This document shows positions 34,391 through 46,400 of a stretch of 64,000 nt of DNA, piece by piece. Origin of the DNA: Coptis chinensis (taxonomy: Eukaryota > Streptophyta > Magnoliopsida > Ranunculales > Ranunculaceae); NCBI GenBank assembly GCA_015680905.1, contig CM027378.1:57127501-57191500 (forward strand), in the 5' to 3' direction. The translations under genes were made by a program, and so were the position numbers. The notes beneath the pieces were generated by a model. That model was not told where the DNA came from and ran no database searches. It worked only from the letters and a program-made list of their open reading frames with translations. Position 1 is the stretch's first letter, and the number at the start of each line of letters is the position of its first letter.

Positions 34391-34754
34391 GAATATTGAA
34401 TAGATGAGTGCAGTTTAGGCGTGACTGCTACCTGAATAGATGAGTGCAGTTTAGGTTTGACTGCTACCTGAATACTGAAGACTGCAGTTTAGGCTTGACT
34501 ACTACCTGAATACTAAAGATGAAGAGTGGGGTTTAGGCGTGATTGCTACCTGAATAGATGAGTGTAGTTTAGGTTTGACTGCTACCTGAATACTGAAGAC
34601 TAAAGAGTGCAGTTTAGGCGTGACTGCTACCTGAATAGATGAGTGCAATTTAGGCTTTATTGCTACCTGAATACTGAAGACTGAAAAGTGCAGTTTAGGC
34701 GTGACTGCTACTTGAATAGATAAGTGCAATTTAGGCTTGACTGCTACCTGAGAC
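34391..34754. repeat. Minisatellite in the short LTR element
   Basis: Units of about 36 to 50 bp built from TGAATAGATGAGTGCAG and TTTAGGCGTGACTGCTACC repeat about eight times. On minus the array stays open and gives alternating VAVTPKLH and VAVKPKLHSSIQ peptides inside a 122-codon frame. I read this as a by-product of unit length, not evidence for a gene. Confidence 0.8.
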
Positions 34755-35293
34755 ATTAGTGCTGAATAGTGGGGACATAATTGCTCATACTGTTGAGATG
34801 CAAAGGGGGGCGCACGCCTTGATAAAGTGAGTACTCTAAGACATGAGTACTCTTCCACATACGTTTCCATATTCTCCTTGCCTCATATACTACTCAATGT
34901 CCTCATATCTCAATATTCTCCCACTCAAGTTGGAATATACAAGTCTAAGTTTGAACATACATAGACTTGTCTATTCCGACTTGAACTTGAAATAAAGGAC
35001 ACCAAATACCAACACAAGAAATAGACTGACCATCCCCATAGTGGAACAACCAACCAATAACCAATACCCACTTAAAAAAAATGCAAAGACGAATTTATAC
35101 GACCAAAGATCAACCAATGCCCATGTCAAAGAACAATATTGTATTCACCAATAGCCATATTTTCATAACTCATAGAATTAACAAACACCAAAGAGGAAAG
35201 CAAGAGATACTCAGAGTAAATTGAAAACTAGTTGGGTATTTTAACAAACACTCGGATGCGGAAACATATATGAACAAGTCATGGAAAACTTTA

Positions 35294-35331
<38 letters not shown>

Positions 35332-35385
35332 GAAGAGCTTCTAAATATAGTGCATCAAGAGAAAGGGAAGATCATATCAACAAAT

Positions 35386-35545
35386 CAGTGGTGAACAGTA
35401 ACTGTGAATAGTGTTGTAAACAATATCAGTGAATAGTGCCCGTGAACAGTACTGTGAATAATGCTGTAAACAGTGGTGGTGAATAATACTTGTAAACATT
35501 GTCATGAACCGTATTGTGAATAGTTCCATGAATAGTAAACCCAAG
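35386..35545. repeat. Degenerate GTGAACAGT/GTGAATAGT repeat
   Basis: Short words GTGAACAGTACT, GTGAATAGTG and GTAAACAGT recur about every 10-25 bases for roughly 150 bases, in the 5' internal region of the short LTR element. Confidence 0.65.
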
Positions 35546-35959
35546 AGCAAAAAAGAATAGAATCAGATCTGCTCGCCGGAAAAAAAAATCTCTAACTCAA
35601 ATAAACAATACCACCAGAAAGAATAAAAGACAGACAAGTTTCAGCCTTGTCAACCAAAGAGCTTCATTCCAAAAAGAGCTCATCCAGAGAAAGAGAAGAC
35701 TAGATCAGCAAACACCAGCGGAAACGTGTTATTTCAAATAGATGGGTGCGCGCCTATGATTGAAGACAAAAATATAGGCGTGCACTATGAATCGAGACAG
35801 AAGAACTACAAACTTTGTTAGTCTCTTCTTATGAGAAAGATTGAAATTTGAATACTGAAAGCTGAAAAAGAATTGATTTTTTTTTTGTATACTTATTTTG
35901 GGGGATACCTCTCCTAGCATATCACTAAATTTAGATTTAAACCTGATGCTCCGATACCA

Positions 35960-36190
35960 TGTTAGTAGTGATGCTATGAGAGTTGTGACATTGTTGTAAT
36001 AGGAAAACCAAGAAGAAGAATAATGGAGAAGAGTGGAGGCTGGGAGAATAGGGTTCGAGAGTGTTATTTCTCTATCCTTTAGTTCATATATTTATACTTG
36101 ACTTACTTGGGTGTCAAACTATTCAAAACAACAACTACTAAATACATATCCACACTTATAGAAACGTGAAATACTTTACATATTTCAACA
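35960..36190 (-). repeat. 5' LTR of the short LTR retrotransposon
   Basis: 231 bp, near-identical to 33784-34015. The primer-binding site complement (CTCCGATACCA, ending at 35959) abuts it on the plus-strand left side, fixing minus orientation. Confidence 0.85.
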
Positions 36191-36979
36191 GAATGGATAA
36201 GCCAAGCAATAGATAAAATGGGTTTGTACTAAGTTTGACTTTAATTTCGATATCGAACAAGTTCTTAACGAGTTAATCCAGTAGTGATTCATTTCTTTTG
36301 GTAATCAAGTTCTTTTGACTTCACTGTGCTTATAAATGCCAAAATAGGATGACTTAGAAAGCATCTCTAATCATGCTTAAGTTGTTAGTCGCCAAGTAAC
36401 CGTATTACAAAACCTTACAAGTCGTCATACAGACATACACTCGTACTAAAGAAGGGCGAAAATTCATTTTCCTGTTAAAGAATTTATAGTCCACGGATTA
36501 AAACAAAAAACCCCACTACTATTAGTGCCAGTGTGTATATTCAAAATTCACATGCTTTTGATCCGGCAGTGCAACTTTCACGCCTTGCTTTCTTTTGGAT
36601 CATTGGTAGATTTCAAGAAGATGACGACATACAGGATGCATAAGCTTGGTGTCGGATCCGGGCTCCCAGGTTCAGTCTGGCGCTTCATTAAGTCCTTAAC
36701 TCTATTTTGTAAGACAACTTAATAGTGGCTTTCTAGAACGTACTAACTTCTAATCAATTTAATAAAGAGAAATGATTCATCCATATTCACTTGGCATAAT
36801 ATTGAATTGATAGTATAGGTGCTGTGAGCCTGTGATTGCTAAAAAGACAAGCAAAATATAAGATTGGTTTGGTCTAAGTTTGAATTTCGACACCTAAGCT
36901 AACATCCCATTCGCTGTCGATACCTTCGGATTCTTAGCGCCAGAATCTGTCCTAAAGAGATCACAAAAGTGATGGATAG
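36191..36979. other. No gene; related empty site of the MULE insertion
   Basis: Non-coding. 36695-36790 (CTTAACTCTATTTTGTAAGA and onward through GGCTTTCTAGAA) resembles the joined flanks of the MULE at 32573-33451 but has no insert. It is an old paralogous copy of that target region. Confidence 0.6.
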
Positions 36980-37356
36980 TGTCGTGGGCAAATATCGTTA
37001 CTCCGATATTCCAACCCAGATATTGCGATATATCGATAATGGTTATTAGAGTTGGTAAATTGTAGGTTTAAGGCGGGAAAATGAAGGAAGAAGAAGGTTA
37101 TGGACACGCGGCAGTTGGTGATTGGTCAAAACTTTTCTCAAACACTATATAAAGACTGGAAAGGAAGAAGATGATTCATTCCAAAATCATTATAGAAAAT
37201 CTGTAAACTTAAAACATGAGAGAGAGAAAGAGAGAGAATATTGTAACCGACATTGTTCTTCAATAACAATATCCTTTTCAACTCAATTCCATTCTTAACC
37301 TTTACCTCTAGTAATTCATTCTTGTCAATTTTAGTCAGTTTCTTCTGATCACTACA
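36980..37356 (+). repeat. 5' LTR of the Tat element
   Basis: 377 bp with a CTATATAAAG TATA-like box at about 37143. By hand I count about two dozen differences from the 3' LTR, mostly transitions, so the element is not recent. Confidence 0.93.
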
Positions 37357-37357
37357 T

Positions 37358-37371
37358 TGGCGCCGTCTGGG
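37358..37371 (+). other. Primer-binding site of the Tat element
   Basis: TGGCGCCGTCTGGG starts two bases after the LTR. TGGCGCC sites complementary to tRNA 3' ends are typical of Tat and Athila elements. The exact tRNA was not determined. Confidence 0.8.
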
Positions 37372-37606
37372 TTTAAAGACAAAGATCGATTGTTTTGTCT
37401 TTCGTTTCTTTTTCTTTGATCGAATCCATTGATTGAAATCTTGGTGAGAAAGAGAAACTGTTGGTAAGGTCGGTGAGGGATTAAGGATCAAGAAAGAACA
37501 TTCTTTTCTTGGTTTCCTTGAAGTTTGCGAATCTATTGGGAAGGAGTTGGAAAGAGTTTGAGAGGATCAGTGGAGAATAGGAATTTGGTTAAAGAGTGTT
37601 ATCAAG

Positions 37607-38797
37607 ATGCCTTTTAAACGAGCGACAACAAGTAAAACATTAATGGTAGAAGAAGCAAGTACGTCTCAAGCAGCTTCAAAGAATACATATCGAATAACTA
37701 GAAGGTCAGCAAGTAGACTGGTGGAAGAGGTGGATGAGATACAAGAAAAAGAAGTATCTCTGAGAGACTTGTTGAGAAGGATGAATGAGTTAGAAAAACA
37801 GAATCAGATGTTAATGGCTGAGAATAAAGCAATAAGGAGAGAGAAGGAGAAGCGTGTTGAAGACGCTTTGTATGAGAAGGATGACAAGGAGTCGAGTTCT
37901 GGAACTCCAGTTGTACGAAAGAGTCATCTTGAAGACAGAAGAAGGAGTCATCTTGAAGAAGTACAATCTGTAGCGAGAACGACACCGAAAGTGGTGCAAG
38001 AAGAAGAAGGTAAAGCACTAGTCACAAAGGAGATGGTGCAGAAGCAATTAGGAGATCAGTTATTGGAAAAGGTCTCGGCGTCGATAAGAAAGATGGCAGA
38101 TGATGTCGGTAGAAATCCATTAAAAAAGGAGATAGAGAGGGCCTCGTTACCTCCGAAGTTCAAAAATCCAAAATTGAGCCAATACGAAGGAGCTACTGAC
38201 CCCATGGACCATATTTTTAGTTATCAACATCAGTTCTCAATATATCAAGGCACCGAATATTGGGATACTGTACTATGTCGATCTTTTTCGTCAAGCTTGA
38301 AAGGGAAGACATTAAAGTGGTTTTGTACAATTCCAGAGGGGTCCATTTCACGCTTTCGAGAAATTGAAGAAAGGTTCCTTACTAATTATGGTCACCAAAG
38401 GGTGAAGCCAAAGCAGGTGTCAGCCTTGTTCCAATTGAAGCAAGCGAAGAAGGAGTCATTAAAAGATTTCTTAACAAGGTTCAAGGCTGAAACACAGTCA
38501 GTAGAAAGATTGGATGAATCAGAGATGGCAGCTGTCATAGCTTTTCAAGCTGGAGTAATACCAGGATATTATATGCATAAATATCTGTTGAGGAAAGAGG
38601 TGAAAACATTGCAAGAGTTGTACGATAAGGTGGATAGAGATATCATAGTAGAGGAGGGGTTGAGAGCCGCTACGCTGCAAACAGTATTACAAGTCACCGA
38701 TGCGGGGAAGAAAGATAAGGATAATAATGATTGCTATGAAAGTCGAGACTCCTCGAGGTCAGAAAACAAAAGGCCTCAGGAGCATTATACAAATTGA
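37607..38797 (+). CDS. gag: Tat element Gag (capsid) reading frame
   Basis: This open frame of 396 codons starts with a basic, coiled region (about residues 45-85, LRRMNELEKQNQMLMAENKA). The retrotransposon gag fold follows at about 190-325, with DPMDHIFSYQHQFSIYQG and FLTRFKAETQSVERLDE. Gag forms the cytoplasmic particle that packages element RNA. The stop at 38797 precedes the nucleocapsid part, which continues in frame with defects. The ATG follows the PBS by about 240 bases. It looks translatable, but the element as a whole is dead. Confidence 0.85.
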   Translation: MPFKRATTSKTLMVEEASTSQAASKNTYRITRRSASRLVEEVDEIQEKEVSLRDLLRRMNELEKQNQMLMAENKAIRREKEKRVEDALYEKDDKESSSGTPVVRKSHLEDRRRSHLEEVQSVARTTPKVVQEEEGKALVTKEMVQKQLGDQLLEKVSASIRKMADDVGRNPLKKEIERASLPPKFKNPKLSQYEGATDPMDHIFSYQHQFSIYQGTEYWDTVLCRSFSSSLKGKTLKWFCTIPEGSISRFREIEERFLTNYGHQRVKPKQVSALFQLKQAKKESLKDFLTRFKAETQSVERLDESEMAAVIAFQAGVIPGYYMHKYLLRKEVKTLQELYDKVDRDIIVEEGLRAATLQTVLQVTDAGKKDKDNNDCYESRDSSRSENKRPQEHYTN

Positions 38798-39740
38798 GAA
38801 AGTCAGCCACAACAGCGAAGAAAGTATGATAGAACATTGAAAGAGGAACTCGATCCTAGCAATTTCATAGCTCTCAATTCCACACCCGAAGATATTTTGT
38901 GAAGGATAGCAAAGGAAGATTTTGTGGTATGGCCGAAATATACTCTTAGGGAAATGAAAGGAGGGCCTTATTGTCAATTTCACAAGATCAAGAATCATGA
39001 GACTAATAGGTCTCTCCAATTATTAAAAGAAATAGATAGGCTAATGAAAGATGGGAAGCTGAGAGAGTTTCGTGCTGATGTTAGACCTGCAGAGACATCG
39101 ACCATAAGGGAGAAGCCATTGGGCGTAATAAACATGATTTATAAGGGGGAAATTCCTCAAAAAAAGATTTTTCGAGATAAGATAAGGAAGATCTCGATGG
39201 GTAAAGAAGTGCTCGAGGTCAATATCGAACGAACCAGTATCGGTGAGTCAGCAGCTAATATCGGCTAGCATTCCTGGGGCAATCATGTTCATACCGGAAG
39301 ACTTGTCTAAGGTAATGTTGCCACATGATAATGTGTTGCTAATCACTTTGTGCATTTCGGGTTACGATGTACAGAAGATATTAGTAGACTGTGGTAGTTC
39401 AGTTAATATTTTATTTTGGAAAGCGTTCAAAGGAATTGGTCTCGATGAGTCACATTTGAAACCACCAAAGTTCAATTTATATGGTTTTAATGGAACTTCT
39501 ACCAAACCTGCTGGAGAGATAAAATTGCCAGTTCGAGCTGGGCCTCAAATGGTGATGACGACATTCATGGTCATCAAGCACCAATCTGATCACAATGCCA
39601 TATTGGGAAGGAAATGGATACATAAAATGCGTGCTGTGCCTAGTACATTTTATCAAGTTATCAGATTCCCGTTGTATATGGATTGCACAAGATCAGGGGT
39701 GATCAGTCCGAATCAGAAAAATATAATTTCATCACAGTAA
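38798..39740 (+). pseudogene. Tat element nucleocapsid remnant and aspartic protease
   Basis: After two stops, 38924-39268 carries a degenerate YCQFHKIKNHET zinc-like segment and basic sequence. 39243-39740 holds the protease, with ILVDCGSSVNILFWKAF (DCG in place of the usual DTG or DSG) and HNAILGRKWIHKM near its end. The protease would mature Gag-Pol. The region is split over frames and the active-site triad is altered. Confidence 0.8.
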
Positions 39741-39869
39741 AGGGAATGATGAAAGGGAAAAGCCAAGACATTAATCGGGCGCCTTGGAGAATTCAACAAG
39801 CGATTCTGACAAGCTTTACCTACCGATGCCAACATGCAGATATAGGAGCAGGTAAAGTTCACTCAAGAG

Positions 39870-40961
39870 ATGAACAAACATGAAGAACCACCATGGGAAA
39901 GAAAAACCATAGAGGCGGTGGAGAAGATTAATATCGATGTGAGAAAGTGGCGTCATCATCGTTCATTGTATGGTGGTGAAAGTATAAGAAAGGAGTTGGT
40001 GATATTCTTGAAAGAGAATCAAGATATTTTTGCATGGTCGGTGTCGGATCTCACCGGTATCGATCCAGATATATGTTCGCATAAACTGAATATGGAAGAA
40101 AATGCAACTCCAGTGCATCAAAAGCATAGAAAAGTGAGGCCAATGTATGAAAAAGCTGTGCAAGAGGAGATACAAAATATGTTTGATAATGGCATCATCA
40201 GAGAAGTTGAGCATTTTGAATGGGTAGCAAATATAGTGGTTGTGCCCAAGAAAGAGGGTAGAGTTCGAATTTGTGTTGATTTTACTGAAGTGAATAAAAA
40301 GTGTCTAAAGGACCACTATCCCATGCCTAGAATTGATGAATTGGTCGACCAAACAGCTGGTTTCGAGTTGATTAGTTTTTGCAATGGGTATTCAGGATAT
40401 TTTCAGATTCTAATGGCTATGATAGATCAATTAAAAATGGCATTCGTGGTCAATGGAGGGATATACTGTTTCATCAGAATGCCATTTGGATTGAAAAATG
40501 CGGGAGCCACTTACCAAAGGATAGTGGAAAAGATGTTCAAGAAACTCATCAAACGTATTGTCGAGGTCTATATCGATGATATGGTCATCAAATCTATGAA
40601 AGTTGGATATCACATAAAGGACCGCGACACTGTATTCAGAATATTGAGAGAGTTTAATATGAAGCTTAATCCTGAAAAATGTACTTTCAGGGTCAGTTTT
40701 GGAAATTTTTTGGGATACATAGTTACGAAGAGAGGTATCGATGCTAATACTGATAAAATACGAGCGCTTCAACAAATGCCATCACCTACAACTCGAAAGC
40801 AAATACAAAGGCTGACAGGGAGAATAGCGGCGCTCAATAGATTCATATCCACAACTTCTGATCGCTGTAAGCCACTTTTTAAGTTGCTTAAAAAGAATGT
40901 CAAATTCTGTTGGAATGAGGAATGTGAAGAAGCATTTTCTGAATTAAAGAAATATCTGTAA
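39870..40961 (+). CDS. Tat element reverse transcriptase
   Basis: The open 363-codon frame has the Ty3 RT blocks in order: VRICVDFTEVNKKC, YPMPRIDELVDQTAGF, FIRMPFGLKNAGATYQ, the catalytic VYIDDMVIKS, FLGYIVTKRGIDAN and the connection segment RFISTTSDRCKPLFKLL. RT copies element RNA into DNA within the particle. A stop at 40961 cuts it from RNase H, so it is separated from the rest of pol. It is uncertain whether the intact catalytic motif is still used. Confidence 0.88.
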   Translation: MNKHEEPPWERKTIEAVEKINIDVRKWRHHRSLYGGESIRKELVIFLKENQDIFAWSVSDLTGIDPDICSHKLNMEENATPVHQKHRKVRPMYEKAVQEEIQNMFDNGIIREVEHFEWVANIVVVPKKEGRVRICVDFTEVNKKCLKDHYPMPRIDELVDQTAGFELISFCNGYSGYFQILMAMIDQLKMAFVVNGGIYCFIRMPFGLKNAGATYQRIVEKMFKKLIKRIVEVYIDDMVIKSMKVGYHIKDRDTVFRILREFNMKLNPEKCTFRVSFGNFLGYIVTKRGIDANTDKIRALQQMPSPTTRKQIQRLTGRIAALNRFISTTSDRCKPLFKLLKKNVKFCWNEECEEAFSELKKYL

Positions 40962-41400
40962 GAAATGCCAACTTTGACAAAGCCAGATGAGGGAGAAAGT
41001 TTGCTTCTCTATTTGGCTGTATCGGGTTTTGCGATAAGTTCTGTCCTCGTGAAGTAGAAAATTGGTTGGAAAGACCAGTATATTTTCAAAGTAAAACAAT
41101 GCTCGAGGCGGAGACTCGATATTCAATGATAGAAAAGTATGCCTTGACACTTTTATTCTCATCTCAAAGATTGAAACCATATTTTTAAGCACATTCGGTG
41201 ATCGTGATGATGAATCTTCTATTAAAGCAAACTCTGGCAAAAACTGCTAAGTCAGGAAGGATGTCTAAATGGTCTGTGCTAATAAATGAATTTGGAGTCG
41301 AGTATCGAAACTACGTATCAGAAAAGAGTCAGGTACTGGCTGATTTCTTGGTTGACTTTCCATCTGAGGATGCCAGTTGGAGCATGGAAGAAGAATAATT
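40962..41400 (+). pseudogene. Tat element RNase H (first domain), decayed
   Basis: Fragments in shifting frames give GESLLLYLAVSGFAISSVL and, at 41198-41398, SGRMSKWSVLINEFGVEY and VLADFLVDFPSED. The middle with the conserved acidic residues is broken by stops and a frameshift near 41050-41190. Confidence 0.8.
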
Positions 41401-41404
41401 CACA

Positions 41405-41990
41405 ATGCTGCAAGAGCCTGAAGATATTATCGATGCAGACGATCCATGGGCAGGAACAAATGGTTGGAGACTATTTGTCGATGGATCCTTTGGAGGAAAG
41501 GGGTGTGGCATTGGAGTAGTGTTGGTTACTCCTGAAAACCAAAGGCTCGAGACTGCAATAACATTGGGTTTCCATGCATCCAATAATGAGGTTGAATATG
41601 AATCCTTAATAGCTGGTCTCGAGATGGCTAAATCTCTCAATATAAAAGAGTTATCGATTTTCAGTGACTCGATGCTAGTAGTCAGCCAGATAAATGAGGG
41701 ATACTCCGCAAAATGTGAAAATGTGGTTGATTATTTGAATTTTATAAAATCCAAGTTGAAGAATTTCAGTAAAATAAGACTGCAACATCTCAATAGAAAT
41801 GAGAATAGGCATGCGGATGGCTTGGCATATGTTGCAGCGATGATGGAAAGCACAGAGGGTCGTACTCTGCATATCGGAGTTCAAGAAAAGCCAAGCATCG
41901 ACATTGACGACTCAACAGTCATGGAGATTGATACACTGGGGGCGTCATGGATGGAAGCATATATCTCATATTTAGTTGATGGGAAAGTAG
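41405..41990 (+). pseudogene. Tat element second RNase H, truncated by Athila
   Basis: WRLFVDGSFGGKGCGIGVVL, then NNEVEYESLIAGLEMAKSL, FSDSMLVVSQINEGY and NRHADGLAYV form a second RNase H-fold with D, E and D at the expected places. A duplicated RNase H is a Tat-lineage hallmark. The frame runs straight into the Athila LTR at 41991. The matching continuation resumes at 56793. Confidence 0.88.
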
Positions 41991-43478
41991 TGATAATGAT
42001 AAATTTGAATAGCTTACCTACGAAATGAACGATGAAACTCAAAACGTAAGTAAACTAAAACTATTTATGATCCTATATGCTTATCAAAGATTTCTCTACT
42101 CTCAATCCTATGAGATATAGTGGAGTAGGAAGTTCGTTCCACTCCTAGTGCTCTAGCATGGAATTGTTTTCTAATATAATTAGTCATTTTTAAGTCTAAT
42201 GAGAGCTTTACGAAGGTGTGTTATACTACGATACCTATATGAAATTGATTATGTTGAATCTAACTACGAATGCTATGGAAATATGATTGTTTTGAATCTA
42301 GATAAAGGATTAGAGGGGAATTGAATCCACCTCGAATCCAACTTAATAGCCTAGCATAGATTATTGTATCTCGATTCTTACGTTCTTACGGCAAGAAATT
42401 CGAGTTCTAATCCCTAGTGTTCATGACATTTCTACCGAGTACTAACTAGCATGTGAGGCCGTCCATCCATTCTCATGGCGAATCACAACCTTCTAGATTG
42501 GAATAAATTCTACAATGCTTCTACACTATACCACTAAGTTTTCATCAAGGCTTCATCAACCCCTCTAATGGAGGTTTTAACCTTGAATCATTTCGCAATC
42601 ATTCCCATATGAATCTAAACTAAACATATTATCAAGATTCGAAATTTACTAATCTAAACTAAACGATAATTAAATTCTAATTAACAACTAAAAAATGGTA
42701 ACCAACAATAATTAAAACTAGATCTAATAGATTGAAATAACACAATTCGAAATTGATAAAATAACTATTTTATTTATCTAATCAATCAAGAACAATAATT
42801 CAAAAACTTAATCTAAAACAAGAATTAAAAATGGAACTAAAACTTAATTTAATTAATTAAACTAGATCTAGAATTATCTATATTGTTTTAGGTCTAACTA
42901 GCTACCATTAACAAAGAGCTAAGCTTTGGTTTTTATATGTCCAGATCCAAAAAATCGTGCATGGGCTTGGAGCCATGTTTTGGGCCAGAGAATCAGGCCC
43001 AAAACCCAATATTTTCAGTCCAAACAAGCCTCTTCAGCTGCAGTTGGCTTCAACAGACTTTTCGTCCACTTTTGCTCCTCTGATTGGGTCAAGGCTTAGA
43101 CCATTGGAAAGCTCTTTCCGAGCCGGTTGTTTTGACATAAGGTAGGCCCCATTCTGAGGTTTGAATCCAAAGATACGGCCATCGGAAGTTTTGCTGACTT
43201 GTGTGTTGTTTCTGCCCGTGTTGACTTTTCAGCTTTTGACCGGGCTTTAGTAAGGCTTTGTCTTCTTGAATCTAGGCCTTTAATCACGGAACTCCTTAGT
43301 AACCGACCTTTGCTCTTTTATCTCGCTAAAGTGGCACATTTCTGCAGATAATGGACTTTGAAACCTGAAATGCATAAAAACACGTAATCAGTGTTAACTC
43401 TTAATTATTACTCACATAATTGGTCTAAAAGTATGATGGTATTCTAGGGGTTAAAACTACAGTTTTGGGCTCTTATCA
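41991..43478 (-). repeat. 3' LTR of the Athila element
   Basis: 1488 bp, TGATAATG...CTTATCA on plus. A polypurine tract on minus (complement of AACCACCCCCAAA, 43479-43491) lies on its inner side, so this is the 3' LTR of a minus-strand element. About 3% of bases differ from 55307-56792 in the first ~620 positions I compared. Confidence 0.93.
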
Positions 43479-43492
43479 AACCACCCCCAAAC

Positions 43493-46400
43493 AGCATTTT
43501 GCTTGTCCTCAAGCAAAGATGAGAAATTAGAATAAGTGACCAAAAATGGAGTTCTATCTACTCTCGTTTTCCGAGTCGCGATTGCATTGACCATATCACA
43601 ACAAGGCCTTAAACCACTAGGAATTCTCTAGTGGGCCGAGTTATAACCTCGTGAGAGTTTTCCGATGAAGGTACTCACAAACTTCAATTATACTACAACG
43701 ACTAAGAAATAAAACTATTGTTTCCTCATTCATGTCCCAACTATCTATACATCTCACTAGCAACCTGAATAAGAATAACTAAGTCAAAACCCTAAGCTAA
43801 TACATGCATAATAATCAATCATCTATGATACAAATATAAATACTACGAGTAATATTATGAAATGCCTAGCGGGTTAGTTTATGAAACTTCGAATAACGCG
43901 TCCTTAAGTAGGTCCTCACATAAATGTCAAGACAAAAACCACTCATTTTTTCCGCTCGAGTTTATTTACTCCGATTAATGCGATGGGGCACACTTTACCT
44001 TACAATCTCAATGACAAACAAGGAAGCCAGAGTCGATCAAACACATCTGCCACTTACTATCACACTAACCTAATCCTAATTGAGCTAGAGGTCTTTATTA
44101 GGTGTTGCGGGGATTAGGAAATGGTTTAAGAAGGAATGAAATGGATATTCAAAAGGACAAGTCTGAGATAATAGAGTCTTCGTATTATGTAACTTAGAGA
44201 AAACCTTGTTATTTTCTTTTGCTTCTATACTTTGTTTCCATCCTTAGCCATATTTTTCTTTTTCTTTTCTTTGGCTTTTGACTCCCTTTTATTCTATTTT
44301 TTGGAGTTTTTATTTATTTCTATTTTTTTTTCTTTTCCTTGGATGGAAATTTCTTTTCTTTTTTTGAAGCAACTACTAATTTCAGTTTACACAGGTTTTT
44401 CTCTTCTTCTTTCTTCACTCATTCTATTCTCAGACTTATTCTATATTGGGTAAGTTGAATTTTTTATTTTGTTTTGTTTTGTAACAGGGTAAGGATTTGT
44501 GAGTTATGAAAGGCTAAAGAAAGGCTCAGAGGGGCGACTAGCGAAAATAATTCATAGGTTTGAATTTCTGGCTATATCGATCCAAAAGAAGGCCTAAATT
44601 CTCGCTTAGGATATGGCATAGTGATCAAGCAAGTGGGCGTGTGATTTCTCTATCCGATTTTACTTCTCCCTTGTGTCATTTCTCAAATGTTTAAAACATA
44701 TAAGGCTTTAGGCTATATTCTCACGAGATTTGTAGAATAAGTACTCTAGCCTAGATTTGAAAACTTACTACTAACAATCATAGATACTCATGTAATATAT
44801 TTATAGATAGATGCAAAGATTATTACCTACACATATTAACCTAAGTTTCTAACAATTATTCTGATGCAAAAAGCTACGTGAGACTTCTAGATTGTTAAGA
44901 GCATAGAAAAGAAAACAATACCAATATTCCTAAGTGTATAGCATAAACTTATTTATTTATATTTTTGAAATTTTTGAAACTTTAACTAGAAAACAAATGC
45001 ATATTATACATATCTATATCCTAACAGATGCCTTAATTACACGTGTTTCTATGTCCCCCCAAACAAGAATCATGCTTTGTCCTCAAAGTATTGTAAATAA
45101 AAAGGGTAGGAAAAATACCATTGAAGCGTGTGAAATTCGGGAACATCCGCAAAACAAAGTTAGAGCGTACTAATATAGGAAATAAAACCGACGAACTCTA
45201 TAAGAGTTCCACCCATTATGGGGTTAACCAAATTAAATTGCTTGGGACATAAGCGGACACTAACAAAACTAAAAACTTACCTTATCTCCCCGCTTTTAAG
45301 CATCCTCTTCCCTCGTTAGTGAGGCGAGGTTCCTTCGCATCCCGCCGTCCATTGTAATTTGCCAAGCTTGCCCGGTTATCATCTACTAATGCTAACCTTG
45401 TTAAGTGTTATCATGTAATGCGATGGGATGTACGGGGCAACCAAATGTGCTGCACCTGCCATCCCGCCAAGTCATTATTATGAACGAACCACCCGATTAA
45501 TTGGGTCTCATGACTTCAACCCTTTCCAATCTGTGAATTGTGCATAGAATACGGGTAAACAACTACGCATGATGCGGCTTACTAACACAGGCATAAGAAG
45601 ATACTTACGCCTCATGGTTTGGGCTCTCTTAAGACTAGCGACTAATACTTTCGGGAATGTCATATCGGCGACGTCCCTCGCCTAAAGCGAGGAAAATATC
45701 ACCAGCCGATCTTGTTTGCGAAAATGAACCGCCATTCCCCTAAAATATTCATCGGGATGAATAACATGGTGGTGCCTACGTTTAGGGAAAGGCTACCAAG
45801 GGCAATGCTATATCGCCTCGGTCCATTACTCGAAATACCCTCCCCATAATACTCATGGAAATATGTATAATCATAAAGATATGCATTATCGGTCATATAT
45901 GCCCATGTGTGAACATGATCAGGTATTGGTAATCCTGAAACTAAAGCGACCACATTTTATCGAATTGATGTGCCGTGTCTTCGACTACGATGGAGAATTC
46001 TTGTTCTCCATCCTGATTACAATAGAATTTAACATGGTCGTAGAAATAAGCGGTAAGGCGTGGTGAATATGAATCGTCATCACTTACCGATGAGATGGCG
46101 CCATCCTAATCTTCTGCGGGATCCCGTAGCCGGAACCAATGTCCATAGGTCTCGGTGCCCAACACATCTTCGAAAGACTGTTCAGGTATGACTATAGGAG
46201 ATGTCATCTTAACTACTCTTTGAACAGTTCCAAAAAATCCTGGACTGACCCTCTGAAAATTGGAATTTCCCGCGTTAACAGAAGGCAGGGCGCGGGTGCG
46301 CTCACATAGGGCGCGGTCGCGCTCGTGTGTTAATGCTTTTACAGTGTTTTGGGCGCGGGTCGCGTTCAAGGAGGGCGCGGGTCGCGCTCTAACAAAATTT

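Larger units (their letters stand above)
33784..36190 (-). mobile_element. Non-autonomous LTR retrotransposon, 2.4 kb
   Basis: Two ~231-bp LTRs enclose 1.94 kb. On minus, the 5' LTR (36190-35960) is followed by TGGTATCGGAGCATC, one base from the TGGTATCAGAGC primer-binding site for initiator methionine tRNA. A polypurine tract lies before the 3' LTR. The flanks AAATG (left) and GAATG (right) are a 5-base target duplication with one change. There is no gag or pol. The interior instead has two tandem-repeat tracts. It resembles copia-derived non-autonomous elements. Confidence 0.82.

Noticed and set aside
34502-34870. Minus-strand 122-codon frame with VAVTPKLH repeats as a gene
   Set aside because: The frame is produced by a minisatellite inside a non-autonomous LTR element, and it has no recognisable domain.
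44232-44453. Hydrophobic 73-codon frame as a membrane protein
   Set aside because: It derives from T-rich low-complexity DNA in the Athila 3' region.
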